NCBI RefSeq assembly: GCF_004770745.1
Contig: NZ_RQGD01000010.1
Span: 204,260-268,259, forward strand
DNA length: 64,000 nt
Direction: 5' to 3'
DNA from: Leptospira ognonensis
Lineage (GTDB): Bacteria > Spirochaetota > Leptospiria > Leptospirales > Leptospiraceae
The position numbers and the translations under genes were made by a program. The notes under the pieces are model-generated. The model made no database searches. It was not told where the DNA came from and was given only the letters and a program-made list of their open reading frames with translations. The stretch's first letter is position 1, and every line of letters begins with the position of its first letter. Positions 1-8,959 of the stretch are shown piece by piece.

Positions 1-2
1 TT

Positions 3-530
3 AAAAAAGTAAAAAAAGAATCTACCTTTTTTATTCTAACGACCGCTTATAGTGAATATGCGGTAGATGCCTTTGAGCTTGATGCTTTGGACTATTTACT
101 GAAACCTTTTTCCTTCGAACGCTTTAGAAAGTCGGTCGAAAAAGCGATCAAATTTCTAAAAGAACACCAATCGTCTAAACAGATTGTTAATACAAACGGG
201 CAACTGACATTCCAATCCGACTCGGCGACTCACATTTTAGCTTTTCATGATATCCACTTTATTTCAGCGAATAACAAAACATCAGTGATTCATACAGAAA
301 ATAAGGACTATGAGACTTCGAGACTTCTCAAGGACTTAGAAGAAAAATTACCCAAAAAGCAGTTTATGCGGATACATAAAGGATATCTTGTAAATTTAGA
401 TTGGATTGCTTCTCTCCGATACGACAAAGGTGGTGCCTATAATATCCAGTTAAAAAACCAGGATGAAACCATTTTACCCGTTGGCAGGGTCTATGCCACC
501 GCTCTCAAAGAGAACCTAGGTTTGCGTTAA
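3..530 (+). CDS. LytTR-family response regulator, C-terminal part (5' end outside window)
   Basis: The reading frame is open from the window edge, so the true start lies upstream. The first ~35 residues are the end of a CheY-like receiver: the T-T-A-Y-S strand, then a DYLLKPF motif around residues 30-36, which contains the conserved Lys-Pro. A LytTR DNA-binding domain fills the last ~100 residues (FHDIHFISANN, then FMRIHKGYLVNLDWI, ending near LPVGRVY). In this family a cognate histidine kinase phosphorylates the receiver and LytTR binds direct repeats in promoters. The obvious partner is the LytS-type kinase at 6462-8375, separated from it by a TonB uptake operon. Codons before the first in-frame TTG at 87 already encode receiver sequence, so 87 is not the real start. 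Confidence 0.93.
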   Translation, partial: KKVKKESTFFILTTAYSEYAVDAFELDALDYLLKPFSFERFRKSVEKAIKFLKEHQSSKQIVNTNGQLTFQSDSATHILAFHDIHFISANNKTSVIHTENKDYETSRLLKDLEEKLPKKQFMRIHKGYLVNLDWIASLRYDKGGAYNIQLKNQDETILPVGRVYATALKENLGLR

Positions 531-654
531 TTTACTTTTACTCCTTTTCACGTAGCGTTTATTCTGTAATCCGTAGTTAATGTGAGTTAACTGGAATTTC
601 GCATTGACTTTAACAGCTCCATAACTTTTCTCAATCTTGAATCGGAGTTTTTAA

Positions 655-1038
655 ATGCAAAAATACTTTCTTATTATCTTCCTTTTTGCCTTATCGATGG
701 CTGTTACAAATTGTGCTTCTTCAACCGTAGGAGTTGCAGCGAGTAACAAACCAATTCTCAATACTACCTACGAAACCATCAAATCTGTAGATAAATTATT
801 TACGTGGTATTCTGTAGATCTCATTTTGATAAGCGTTTCCACGGAAACTCCCCCCACAGAAAAAATTTATGATGTGATGATGGAAGGAGAAACAGCAGAT
901 GCGATCATTAACATTCGCTACTACAATGAAAAATCTGTTTTCGGACCCATCATTCGACACCATTTTGGTATCCGTGGAGATCTCATACGATATACATCGA
1001 CGACAAATACGATCCCAACCGGGAAAGGACGAAAATAG
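655..1038 (+). CDS. small lipoprotein of unknown function
   Basis: 127 residues. The N-terminus is a lipoprotein signal: MQKY, a hydrophobic stretch, then AVTNC with Cys at about residue 20. Asn before the Cys breaks the E. coli lipobox rule but is common in spirochaetes. The mature part is about 107 residues with no motif I recognise; it has alternating hydrophobic strands and could be a small beta-sandwich. A CGGAG-type ribosome site precedes the ATG. It begins a run of three small lipoproteins (next starts at 1050) ahead of a TonB-dependent receptor, so a surface or periplasmic role linked to that uptake system is plausible. Function unknown. Confidence 0.8.
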   Translation: MQKYFLIIFLFALSMAVTNCASSTVGVAASNKPILNTTYETIKSVDKLFTWYSVDLILISVSTETPPTEKIYDVMMEGETADAIINIRYYNEKSVFGPIIRHHFGIRGDLIRYTSTTNTIPTGKGRK

Positions 1039-1049
1039 GAATTCCAACC

Positions 1050-1445
1050 ATGAAACGAGTGAAATACTTCATTCTGGTGACTCTCTCTTTTGGGATGATG
1101 AATTGCCTTGGAATGAAAGTTAGAAATGAACTTGCACTTTATGATTCTGCAACACTTGTTCGTTCAAGCAATTATGTTGTGCTAGGAAAAGGGACAGGAC
1201 AAGATTCCTCCTTTTCGCTGTTAGGTATGATTCCTGTCACCAAAGCACCAAATGTGGAACTTGCGATGAGCCAGGCATTAGAGAAATTTCCAGAAGGAAG
1301 AACTCTAATCAATATACAAATCATCAGAGAAGATCGGCCCTACTTTCCATTAGGATTGGTAAGCGTGGTCATAGTGACCGCTGATGTTGTCGGAGAGCCA
1401 AAAGAAAATTCTCTCGATACAAAAATCCGGGAGAGTAAAAAATGA
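1050..1445 (+). CDS. small lipoprotein of unknown function
   Basis: 131 residues. A short basic start (MKRVKY) and hydrophobic core lead to a spirochaete-style lipobox, GMMNC, with Cys at about residue 19. The mature domain carries a Gly-rich VVLGKGTGQDSSFSLLG segment and a C-terminal hydrophobic strand (LGLVSVVIVTADVVG); no family is recognised. It starts 11 nt after the preceding lipoprotein and its stop overlaps the next start in an ATGA arrangement at 1442-1445, so the three small genes are probably translated from one message. It may be an accessory of the downstream TonB-dependent receptor. Confidence 0.8.
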   Translation: MKRVKYFILVTLSFGMMNCLGMKVRNELALYDSATLVRSSNYVVLGKGTGQDSSFSLLGMIPVTKAPNVELAMSQALEKFPEGRTLINIQIIREDRPYFPLGLVSVVIVTADVVGEPKENSLDTKIRESKK

Positions 1446-1795
1446 AGTCTGGAAGAATATTTTCAGTAATTGTTTTATGTTTTTTATTTTCCCATTTTAT
1501 TTCATGTGCCCAAACAGATGAGAGAGTGGACGTGAGCGATGCCCAAAGCCAGATACTAGCAGCCGCTAAGTTTGCGGCTGATAAATGTGGCACGCCTATT
1601 CCTGAACCCCTTCTGCTTGTCGTGAGCGATCCCATTAAGCGAAATTTAGATCTCTGCACCATTTCCATTACAAGAACAGGTTGTCCTTTCTCTGGGTACC
1701 CTCTGCCTTGTATACTCATTTACAGTCAAAAAGATCCAGGCGATCTACCTTGGTATATAAACTTCAATGGCATCAGCAAAGTACAAATTAAATAA
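1442..1795 (+). CDS. small Cys-containing lipoprotein of unknown function
   Basis: 117 residues with a signal peptide ending in SHFISC (Cys at about residue 22). The mature part holds four further cysteines (DKCGTP, DLCTI, TGCPF, LPCIL), which could form two disulphides in the periplasm. The start overlaps the stop of the preceding gene (ATGA). Its own 3' end overlaps the start of the TonB-dependent receptor gene at 1767 by 29 nt, which indicates translational coupling. No known domain is recognised. Position and coupling suggest that it works with the receptor. Confidence 0.78.
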   Translation: MKSGRIFSVIVLCFLFSHFISCAQTDERVDVSDAQSQILAAAKFAADKCGTPIPEPLLLVVSDPIKRNLDLCTISITRTGCPFSGYPLPCILIYSQKDPGDLPWYINFNGISKVQIK

Positions 1796-4274
1796 ATTTA
1801 TCCTAATATTGGTTATATTATTTTTTAGCTCACCCTTGTTGTCGGTGACCTTAAAAGTAAAATTGTTCAATGCCAAAACAGAGCAAGGGGAAAAGAATCT
1901 TCCTGTCATGGTTTTTGAGACCAAAAAGTTTTTTCAAACAGACGCTGAAGGAAACGTAACCGTTGATTTTCCTTCACCCGGTGAATATACCTTACGCTTA
2001 CTGCGAGAAACTGGTCCTGTAGACATAAAAATCAATGTAAGTGGTGATGAAACTCGCACGGTGTATACCGATAAGAAAGCTCCACCTAAAGGTGGTATTA
2101 CGGTAGAGGGAGAAAGAGAAAAAACAGTCGCATCTCGAACGAAAGTTCGTTATGAAGAAATCAAACGCATGCCAGGTACATTTGGAGAGGCACTCAGAGC
2201 CCTTGAAACGTTACCTGGAGTGGTTCCAAACATTAGTTTTGGAGGTGGTGCGAATGGGATCATTGTTCGTGGTGCCAATCCTCAATCGAACACCTACCTT
2301 TATGATGACCTTCCGATCTTATATGCCTATCACTTAGATGGCCTAACCTCGGTGATTCATAATGATCTCATCAAGTCGATTGATTTATACCGCGGAGCCT
2401 TTCCAGCAAACTTTAATAATGCCACCGGTGGTATCATCGAAATCGAGACAATCGACTCGGTTCCAAAAACTAAGGGTGCTTTTCAAGTTTCACTTTGGAA
2501 TACTACGGCGTATGCTGCGACACCCATAGCAAACGGGAAGGGTTATGTTGCCGTTGGCGGAAAATACGGATATCTCGATCGTACTCTTGGGCAATCAGGA
2601 CTGCTTCCCGATGGGATCCGTCTCCCCCGTTACAACGATTCGCAGGTAAAATTCGTTTATAATTTTAATCCTGAACATCAGATTTCATTCTACAATCTGA
2701 CAGCCCAAGACAACTTTGCGATAGCTGCTCCCAATAACGGCGCAAACGATCCAACAAAAGACGAGTTAGGTTCCTTTGCAGGAGGCCGGGCTTCTTTTGG
2801 TCAAAGTTATAGAACAACTGCCCTCCGCTACAGCTGGAACCCGAGTGATAAGTTTCAAAATCGTTTCACTTTGATCAATTACGATCCTATCGTAGAAAAT
2901 AACATTGCCTTTGGTGCCATTCAAGGAAAACAATATACGCGTTCGCTCTACGTTGGACTTAGACAAGATGCGACTTGGACAGCAAATTCGAATGTTAAGA
3001 TTGATTTCGGATCTGAGTATCGTAAACTTTCCTTTAATGATTATGGCTCGGACATTCAACTACGAGATCCTACGAATCCGACACCAAACCCATACAATAC
3101 GACCAATCCAGATTTTTTGACACGCCCACTTTCCGTCAGAGGAACTTCTGGCTACTATAACGCCTACACTACACTAAAATTCAAAACAGGAAACTTTGCT
3201 TTTGAGCCTGGAGTTCGTTACGACCACTTAATGGTCACAAAAAATGGAGCGCTCGGACCTAGAGCCACTATTTCCTATACCTTTCCGGAAGTGATGAAAG
3301 GACTCACCATTTTTGGAAGCGGAGGTGACCTCGCAAGATTTCCGCTCACGACGATCTTTAACCAAGAAACTGGGAATCCAAACTTAGAATTTGAAAAGGC
3401 CAGAAAAACGGGAGTTGGTTTTGATTTAAAAATCTCACAGGTGTATGAATTTAAATTTGAGGTATTCAAGAACGAATTTAAAAACACGATCGTCAACGAT
3501 CCATACGCTTCCATCCCTGTCGGTCTTAACCCTGACAAGTCACAATGGCTTTCTAATCCACTTGTTACAAATCGCTCCTTGAACTATTCCAATCGGGGAA
3601 CAGGTTGGTCTCATGGCTATGAAGTTATGTTTCGAAAAAATTCAAAGCAAGGCTCAAGGGATTGGTTTGGTTGGCTCTCGTATACCTGGTCCCAATCTTT
3701 ATCGAATACCAATATCTATAAAATTTATGACGGGGATACGTTTCAATACTCCGGTTTAGAACGAAGAATTTTGGCTGAATACTATAATAATTCCAAAGAG
3801 GAACTTGCTACCTGGGACAGAACACACGTAGCAAACCTTGTTTATGGATGGAGATTTTCCGAGGAATACCAATTAGGTGGACGTTGGAGTTATCTAACAT
3901 CTGCACCGTATCAAAAAATAACTGGCGATGATGGGGGTCAATTTGCAAACCCTGCCAATGGTATTACATATTGGAACTCAAAAGTTTCTAATAATCCTTA
4001 TACATCAGAATATGGGAATACGAAGAGAGGAGCTGACTATCATAGATTGGATATTCGTTTGGATAAATTTGAAAATTATTCATGGGGCTATCTGAACTGG
4101 TATCTAGAAATCGTAAACGTTTACCTTCGTAAAAATACAAACGGAGAAGGCTTTGATAATTCGAGACCTTTTTCCGCGACCAACCCCACTCCGAGTCCCA
4201 CATTCGGAACTTTGGAACTTCCAAATCGCACCATTATACCTTTTTTCAACATTGGAATGGAGGCACACTTCTAA
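1767..4274 (+). CDS. TonB-dependent outer-membrane receptor with N-terminal carboxypeptidase-regulatory-like domain
   Basis: 835 residues. A signal peptide (~1-27) precedes a ~75-residue Ig-like domain of the carboxypeptidase-regulatory/CNA-B type (VMVFETKKFFQTDAEGNVTV). The TonB plug follows (~110-230: ALETLPGVVPNISFGGGANGIIVRG, LYDDLPI, IDLYRGAFPANFNNATGGIIEIET) and then a 22-strand-type barrel ending in F, as barrels do. It should import a substrate across the outer membrane using energy from the ExbB/ExbD/TonB set encoded immediately downstream. The substrate cannot be read from the sequence, and no riboswitch or Fur-like site was seen. The start overlaps the preceding gene by 29 nt and the stop overlaps the next start (TAATG). 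Confidence 0.93.
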   Translation: MASAKYKLNKFILILVILFFSSPLLSVTLKVKLFNAKTEQGEKNLPVMVFETKKFFQTDAEGNVTVDFPSPGEYTLRLLRETGPVDIKINVSGDETRTVYTDKKAPPKGGITVEGEREKTVASRTKVRYEEIKRMPGTFGEALRALETLPGVVPNISFGGGANGIIVRGANPQSNTYLYDDLPILYAYHLDGLTSVIHNDLIKSIDLYRGAFPANFNNATGGIIEIETIDSVPKTKGAFQVSLWNTTAYAATPIANGKGYVAVGGKYGYLDRTLGQSGLLPDGIRLPRYNDSQVKFVYNFNPEHQISFYNLTAQDNFAIAAPNNGANDPTKDELGSFAGGRASFGQSYRTTALRYSWNPSDKFQNRFTLINYDPIVENNIAFGAIQGKQYTRSLYVGLRQDATWTANSNVKIDFGSEYRKLSFNDYGSDIQLRDPTNPTPNPYNTTNPDFLTRPLSVRGTSGYYNAYTTLKFKTGNFAFEPGVRYDHLMVTKNGALGPRATISYTFPEVMKGLTIFGSGGDLARFPLTTIFNQETGNPNLEFEKARKTGVGFDLKISQVYEFKFEVFKNEFKNTIVNDPYASIPVGLNPDKSQWLSNPLVTNRSLNYSNRGTGWSHGYEVMFRKNSKQGSRDWFGWLSYTWSQSLSNTNIYKIYDGDTFQYSGLERRILAEYYNNSKEELATWDRTHVANLVYGWRFSEEYQLGGRWSYLTSAPYQKITGDDGGQFANPANGITYWNSKVSNNPYTSEYGNTKRGADYHRLDIRLDKFENYSWGYLNWYLEIVNVYLRKNTNGEGFDNSRPFSATNPTPSPTFGTLELPNRTIIPFFNIGMEAHF

Positions 4275-4789
4275 TGAAGGCATACTTACTTCTACCTTCA
4301 CTTTTAATCATTTTGGCATTGTTTGGCTGTGATACAAAGGATGATGAATTCTCAAAAAAATATGAAACAACTTTGTTGCTTACTTATATTTCAACACCGA
4401 CAGATGCAAACGCAGCTTGCGTTTCGCTTTCGAAAAAGCAAGAAGAGTGTTTTTCGGCACCGGCAGTCGCCCTTGGTATTTCTGTGCCCTCAACCTCCGA
4501 TTCCACTCTATCTACCCGTTGTGTAGATACATTAAAATCGAGTCAGTTCAATCAAATGTCTGCCATGGCTCAAACTTGTGTGATCACTTGCCAAGTCACA
4601 GATTGGAATACCAAAATATCGTCTGGTGAATGTAAAACAGGAACTGCGAGTAGCTTTATCCAATCAAGCTTGACAAACACGGTCGTTTCGAAGTGCATTA
4701 GAGATTGTTTTTCAACAAGCAATGGTCTGGTAACAGACGAAAATATAGCAAAATTATTTATTTTTAATTTTATTCAACAGGGAGAATAA
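4274..4789 (+). CDS. Cys-rich lipoprotein in TonB operon
   Basis: 171 residues. The signal peptide ends LALFGC (Cys ~19), a good lipobox. The mature chain has about nine more cysteines spaced along the chain (AACVSL, EECFSA, TRCVD, QTCVITCQ, GECK, SKCIRDCF), suggesting a disulphide-stabilised periplasmic or surface fold. No family is recognised. The gene is translationally coupled to the TonB-dependent receptor (shared A of TAATG at 4274) and is followed after 1 nt by exbB. It is therefore likely an accessory or surface partner of the receptor. Confidence 0.82.
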   Translation: MKAYLLLPSLLIILALFGCDTKDDEFSKKYETTLLLTYISTPTDANAACVSLSKKQEECFSAPAVALGISVPSTSDSTLSTRCVDTLKSSQFNQMSAMAQTCVITCQVTDWNTKISSGECKTGTASSFIQSSLTNTVVSKCIRDCFSTSNGLVTDENIAKLFIFNFIQQGE

Positions 4790-4790
4790 C

Positions 4791-5405
4791 ATGCAGGAAT
4801 TTGTAGAAATCGGTGAAGAGTTAGTATTCCTCGCAATGACGATTGCGAGTATCGTGGCGTTTGCAGTTTTTTTGGAAAGATTATTATATTTCCGAAAAAC
4901 AATGGGGAAAATCAACGATGAATTCTTAACGCAAGTTAGAGGCTCCCTTCACGAAAAGCCAGAAATTACTTGGGAAGCTCCTCTCACACACACTTCTTCC
5001 TACTGGAGATTTGTTCACTTTGCACTTCGCCAAATTGGTCTTGGTCGCAAAGGATTAGATGAAAGTCTAGAAGGTCAAATTCTTTCGGAAAAATTGGAAT
5101 TAGAAAAACGCCTCCCGATACTCAATACACTAGGAAATAATGCACCATTTATCGGTCTCCTCGGTACTGTTCTCGGTGTCATCAAAGCATTTTACGGACT
5201 CGGAACTCTTGGTGCTTCTGGAGCAGATGTTGTTATGCGGTCGATTTCTACTGCCTTACTTGCAACTGCTGCAGGACTTGGAGTTGCCATTCCGGTTGTC
5301 ATGGCAAATAATTATTTTTCACGCAAGGCTAAGGTAATTTTACAAAATCTAGAAATCTTGAAAAAAGAATTTCTTGCGTATCAAATGAACAAAACGAAGG
5401 TTTAA
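4791..5405 (+). CDS. exbB: MotA/TolQ/ExbB proton-channel protein
   Basis: 204 residues, the usual length for ExbB. There is an N-terminal TM helix (~12-32), a cytoplasmic loop, then two further TM helices. The family signature is present at ~115-135: ILNTLGNNAPFIGLLGTVLGVI, followed by the STALLATAAGLGVAIP helix. Known role: ExbB pentamers with ExbD harness the proton motive force to drive TonB. The gene lies 1 nt after the Cys-rich lipoprotein and 2 nt before exbD, clearly in one operon with a TonB-dependent receptor. That makes ExbB a better call than TolQ, although TolQ is close in sequence. Confidence 0.93.
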   Translation: MQEFVEIGEELVFLAMTIASIVAFAVFLERLLYFRKTMGKINDEFLTQVRGSLHEKPEITWEAPLTHTSSYWRFVHFALRQIGLGRKGLDESLEGQILSEKLELEKRLPILNTLGNNAPFIGLLGTVLGVIKAFYGLGTLGASGADVVMRSISTALLATAAGLGVAIPVVMANNYFSRKAKVILQNLEILKKEFLAYQMNKTKV

Positions 5406-5407
5406 AT

Positions 5408-5806
5408 ATGGCTCAATCCAGTTCACAAGATGAGGAAATAGGAAGCATAAATATCACACCCATGGTGGATGTGATTTTAGTGCTTCTAGTTATCTTCATG
5501 GTCACGGCAAACTTTCTAAAAAAGGAAAGTATCAATATCAATTTACCAAAGGTTCAGTCCGCTGATCCAAATGTGGCTGAGTCAGTGCAAGTGGCCATGA
5601 CGAAAACAGGCGGTATTTTACTTGAGGGCAAAGACATTCAATTGGCTGCCTTGATTAAAAATTTAGAGCGCGAGTCCAAAATAAGACCAAACATGCGTTT
5701 GACACTTTCGGCAGATGAATCCTTGCCTTATGGCAAAATTACAGAACTCATGGGAATCATTCGCAAAGCAGGGATTACGAGAATCGCACTTAGTGTAAAA
5801 AAATGA
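5408..5806 (+). CDS. exbD: ExbD/TolR biopolymer transport protein
   Basis: 132 residues. It has a single N-terminal TM helix bearing the conserved Asp of the family: INITPMVDVILVLLVIFMV, with Asp at about residue 22. A periplasmic domain of ~90 residues ends in IRKAGITRIALSVKK. Known role: the membrane Asp carries protons in the ExbB/ExbD motor that energises TonB. It starts 2 nt after exbB, and its stop overlaps the tonB start by 4 nt (ATGA at 5803-5806). Confidence 0.93.
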   Translation: MAQSSSQDEEIGSINITPMVDVILVLLVIFMVTANFLKKESININLPKVQSADPNVAESVQVAMTKTGGILLEGKDIQLAALIKNLERESKIRPNMRLTLSADESLPYGKITELMGIIRKAGITRIALSVKK

Positions 5807-6459
5807 AAAGAGTAAAAAAGTATTTCGCTAAATTTACGCATTCTGTCAGACAAAACAAGGAAAGACTGTTTCATATTTGTCTGGCATTGAGTTTATTGCT
5901 TCATACGGGTTCGTATGCTGCTTATAAAATTAGCCAAATGAGACCTGAAGAGGAAGTGATTGATTCCTCTAATTTCGAAGATGTAGATTTGAATTTTGAA
6001 GAAATTCCTCCGGAATTGATCGGAGGGACTTCCTCACCGGCTCCCGTGGAAAAAAGTGAGTGGGTGGAAGGAAGCAATAAGGACAAAGAGGATGAGCCTG
6101 ATAATTCAGATCTGAATCCTAATCAACTTTCAGGAAATGGTACGGATAAAGACGGCTATTTATTTTCTTGGAATGGAGATAGACCACCCTCTCCCATTCT
6201 CGACTTCGACCTAAAAGATTATTTTCCTCCACAAGCACGAGCTGCGAACATACCGGAAAAAACAGTCATCATGCTTGTCCAAGTGAATGAAGATGGTAGT
6301 CTTGAGTCCGCAAAGATCGTATCTGGAAAAGCTGGCTATGGCTTTGATGAAGCCGCAATGAAAATTGTAAAGCGACTACGTTTTAGCCCCGGTTATGTGC
6401 AAGGACAACCTAAAAAAATGGCACATCGCATGCCGATTAACTTTAATTTAGAGGATTAA
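5803..6459 (+). CDS. tonB: energy transducer TonB
   Basis: 218 residues. A basic cytoplasmic N-terminus is followed by one TM helix (~24-42), an acidic and Pro-containing linker (~48-115), and a TonB C-terminal domain (~130-215) with PPQARAANIPEKTVIMLVQVNEDGS and GYGFDEAAMKIVKRLRFSPG. Known role: it couples the ExbB/ExbD motor to the TonB box of outer-membrane receptors. The linker is acidic instead of the usual Lys-Pro/Glu-Pro repeat, and relatively short. It overlaps exbD by 4 nt. This operon-borne TonB is probably dedicated to the receptor at 1767-4274. Confidence 0.92.
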   Translation: MKRVKKYFAKFTHSVRQNKERLFHICLALSLLLHTGSYAAYKISQMRPEEEVIDSSNFEDVDLNFEEIPPELIGGTSSPAPVEKSEWVEGSNKDKEDEPDNSDLNPNQLSGNGTDKDGYLFSWNGDRPPSPILDFDLKDYFPPQARAANIPEKTVIMLVQVNEDGSLESAKIVSGKAGYGFDEAAMKIVKRLRFSPGYVQGQPKKMAHRMPINFNLED

Positions 6460-6461
6460 AA

Positions 6462-8375
6462 TTGGAACGGAGAAAATGGCACTCGGTAGAAAAATTTCTC
6501 TCGAGTCCATTCCCAGTTCTCTCACTCTTCATTGCGACGATATTCATTTCCCTTTTTCTTCTTATAATAAATCCGTATATTGATCTTTATCTAAAGCATA
6601 AGCCAGACATTAAATCGCCACTTCTCTCGCCTAATTCAGAATATATTTTAGGAGATATTGCAAAAAAAGCTGATGGTTCTTATGACCTCAAAGCAGCAAA
6701 CAACGATGAGTGGCCCTCCTTTACAACGTGGGTCGATAGCGATGCCTTGATTCGTATTGCAAAATCCCCCATCGTTTGGATTCGTGTTGCGGGTCTTGAT
6801 TTAAAAAACATGGAACGACCATTTATGCTCCTCGACCATTCAGGTGCTTTTTTTGAAATCTACAATGATAACTCAAAGTTGTTATTTCGATATGGCGATT
6901 CTAATCGTCTGGATACTTTACCTAAACTATTAGATACGGATTATTCATGGGTAAATTTAGGAAATGAACCAACTAAGTATTATTACTTGCGAATCCATCA
7001 TAGAGATGGGCATCTTTTCCTGATCAATCCCGTACAAAATAGAATTGGAAGTGAAACAGAAATCATTGATAAATTTGCTAAATCAAATTTGCTCTCTCTA
7101 TATCTACATTCTTTTTTCGTCATCATCGGATTGGTAAGCGCCTTAGTTTATCTAACACAGTATAAGAAAAAATACTATACCTTGCTCGATTTTTCAATCT
7201 TTGCCTTCTTTATAGGACTCCTTGGATTTAGCACGAACGAATACATACGTTATCTTTCTTCCGATCGTTATAGCATCTACCTCATCTCCACGATTTGTTC
7301 CAACATTGTCTATATTCCCATGCATTCTGGTCTCCGCCGTCTATTTGGCCCAGGAAAATATTTTTTATTGAATATTCTCATCTTAACCAATATTATCTTC
7401 GGAACATTCAATATCATACTTGGATTTACAATCAATGAGTATCCCCTGGTAATGAATATCTTTCTTCACTTGCGGATATTTTATATCATCTTTGCCATTG
7501 TTAATTTTTTAGGTCCGATTGTTGTTGCTTACTTTGCTTGGAAGCGAGGTAGCGAAATTGGATTCGGGCACCTTGTAGGTTTCTCGCTCACACTTATACT
7601 CGTCCTTTTTGAAATTTTTATTTCAATTCAAAACCAAACATCATTTAGTGGAGTCGCTTACTGGGGTGTTTTGTTTGGTGTCTTTGCTCAAGGACTCGCA
7701 CTCGAAAAACTTTTTTTTGCCAATAGAAAAAAAATGAAGGAATATGAGGCTTCCTTACTCATGGCAGAAAAATCTTTACGAGAGGTGCAATTAAAAACAC
7801 TTCAAACTAAGTTAAGCCCTCATTATCTATTTAATTCTTTAAATACGATCCATGCTCTTCAACAAACAAAGTCCGAATTGGTGGGAGATGCCATCATCAG
7901 ACTCGCAAATAATTATAGATTTTTATCAGATAGGACAGACCTAGCTTTGATTCCGTTTGACGAAGAGTGGGAGTTTGTGGAAGACTTTTTACATCTTCAG
8001 AAATTGCGTTTTTTTGATACTGTAAAAATACACCTAACGAAAGATGGTGACTTTAGCAAAGCCTCCATCCCACCGCTAACAATCCAACCCATTGTAGAAA
8101 ACTCCTTTAAACATGGTTTTCGCAATACCAGCTCCGCAAACTGGATGATTGATATTTCGGCAAAGATTGATACGCAAGCAAGGTTAATACTAAAAATTGC
8201 AGATACTGGCGCTGGTATTACCGAGGAACAAATGAGCGAGGAATCTCAAATCTGGGGTAGATCACTTGGAAATATTAAAACCAGACTTTCGCATCATTAC
8301 AGATATGTGGATGTAACGCTAACAAAGAACAATCCTTCTGGTCTCATCACGACCATTATTCTCGAATCTTTTTAA
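6462..8375 (+). CDS. LytS-type sensor histidine kinase with 7TM (7TMR-DISM-like) input
   Basis: 637 residues from a TTG start 2 nt after tonB; there is no in-frame ATG nearby. One TM helix (~18-38) precedes a ~170-residue periplasmic domain resembling 7TMR-DISM extracellular modules. About seven TM helices follow (~210-410), then a short coiled coil and a His_kinase/HATPase catalytic part. The phospho-acceptor motif LSPHYLFNSLNTI has its His at ~453; the N box is PIVENSFKHGF and the G box DTGAGI. LytS-type kinases phosphorylate LytTR regulators, and such a regulator ends at 530. It probably reports on substrate or envelope state for the TonB system. Its 3' end overlaps the convergent SCO gene by 4 nt. 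Confidence 0.92.
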   Translation: MERRKWHSVEKFLSSPFPVLSLFIATIFISLFLLIINPYIDLYLKHKPDIKSPLLSPNSEYILGDIAKKADGSYDLKAANNDEWPSFTTWVDSDALIRIAKSPIVWIRVAGLDLKNMERPFMLLDHSGAFFEIYNDNSKLLFRYGDSNRLDTLPKLLDTDYSWVNLGNEPTKYYYLRIHHRDGHLFLINPVQNRIGSETEIIDKFAKSNLLSLYLHSFFVIIGLVSALVYLTQYKKKYYTLLDFSIFAFFIGLLGFSTNEYIRYLSSDRYSIYLISTICSNIVYIPMHSGLRRLFGPGKYFLLNILILTNIIFGTFNIILGFTINEYPLVMNIFLHLRIFYIIFAIVNFLGPIVVAYFAWKRGSEIGFGHLVGFSLTLILVLFEIFISIQNQTSFSGVAYWGVLFGVFAQGLALEKLFFANRKKMKEYEASLLMAEKSLREVQLKTLQTKLSPHYLFNSLNTIHALQQTKSELVGDAIIRLANNYRFLSDRTDLALIPFDEEWEFVEDFLHLQKLRFFDTVKIHLTKDGDFSKASIPPLTIQPIVENSFKHGFRNTSSANWMIDISAKIDTQARLILKIADTGAGITEEQMSEESQIWGRSLGNIKTRLSHHYRYVDVTLTKNNPSGLITTIILESF

Positions 8376-8959
8376 TTTGATTTTGCGAGCACTCGCAGTT
8401 GGTTGGCTAGCTCAACAGAAGAGATGCCTCCTGGATATGCTTTTATTTGATGGAGTTTTTCATCCAATACATAGATAAAATTGGAATGGTCTATGGTGTA
8501 AGACCCTTGCATCTTAACTTTCTTGCTCGTAACATGAAATAATCCTTCTATCTGATGTAAGCTATCATTGGAAGGAGACAAAGCATAAAGGCTCTTTCCT
8601 GGGAATTGGCGAACATAGCCCGCAAGTAAAGCTGGATGATCTCGTTCAGGATCTAAAGTAATAAAAATAAATCTAAATTCTTTTGCTAGTGGCCCAAGAA
8701 TCAAGGATGCTCTCGCAAACTGATTCAATGCCAATGGGCACATATCTGGACAATGGGAAAATCCAAAATAAATAATCGATTTACCTTCTCTCCAAAATTT
8801 TGAATCTAAGCTTCTCCCATCAGGCAGGGTAAAACTCATATTCTCCAATGGTGTTCGATCATCAGAAACATTTGTTAGGAGCTTACATTTAACGCTAATC
8901 ATACAAATGAGAATCAATAAGGACCTTGAGATTAAAAATTTCAAATGGCGACAATCCAT
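8372..8959 (-). CDS. SCO1/SenC-family copper chaperone/thiol protein
   Basis: 195 residues. A hydrophobic N-terminus (~8-25) serves as signal or anchor; Cys25 (SVKC) could be a lipid site. The thioredoxin-like fold has the SCO copper motif CPDMC (Cys70, Cys74) in FGFSHCPDMCPLAL and the third ligand His158 in IDHSNFIYV. The FITLDPERDHP segment is also typical. Known role: SCO proteins bind Cu(I) and metallate or reduce cuproenzymes, classically the CuA site of cytochrome oxidase. Here no oxidase subunit is nearby. Overlap of 19 nt with the upstream multicopper oxidase gene points to maturation of that enzyme or of the cupredoxin protein in the same operon. Confidence 0.92.
   Translation of the reverse strand: MDCRHLKFLISRSLLILICMISVKCKLLTNVSDDRTPLENMSFTLPDGRSLDSKFWREGKSIIYFGFSHCPDMCPLALNQFARASLILGPLAKEFRFIFITLDPERDHPALLAGYVRQFPGKSLYALSPSNDSLHQIEGLFHVTSKKVKMQGSYTIDHSNFIYVLDEKLHQIKAYPGGISSVELANQLRVLAKSN

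Noticed and set aside
87..530. A complete 147-residue gene starting at the TTG at 87
   Set aside because: The frame is open to the window edge and the upstream codons encode the receiver domain, so this is a truncated longer gene.
1767..4274. The TonB-dependent receptor as a B12 (BtuB) or iron receptor
   Set aside because: No riboswitch, Fur-like site or cobalamin gene is adjacent; substrate cannot be read from the plug or barrel.
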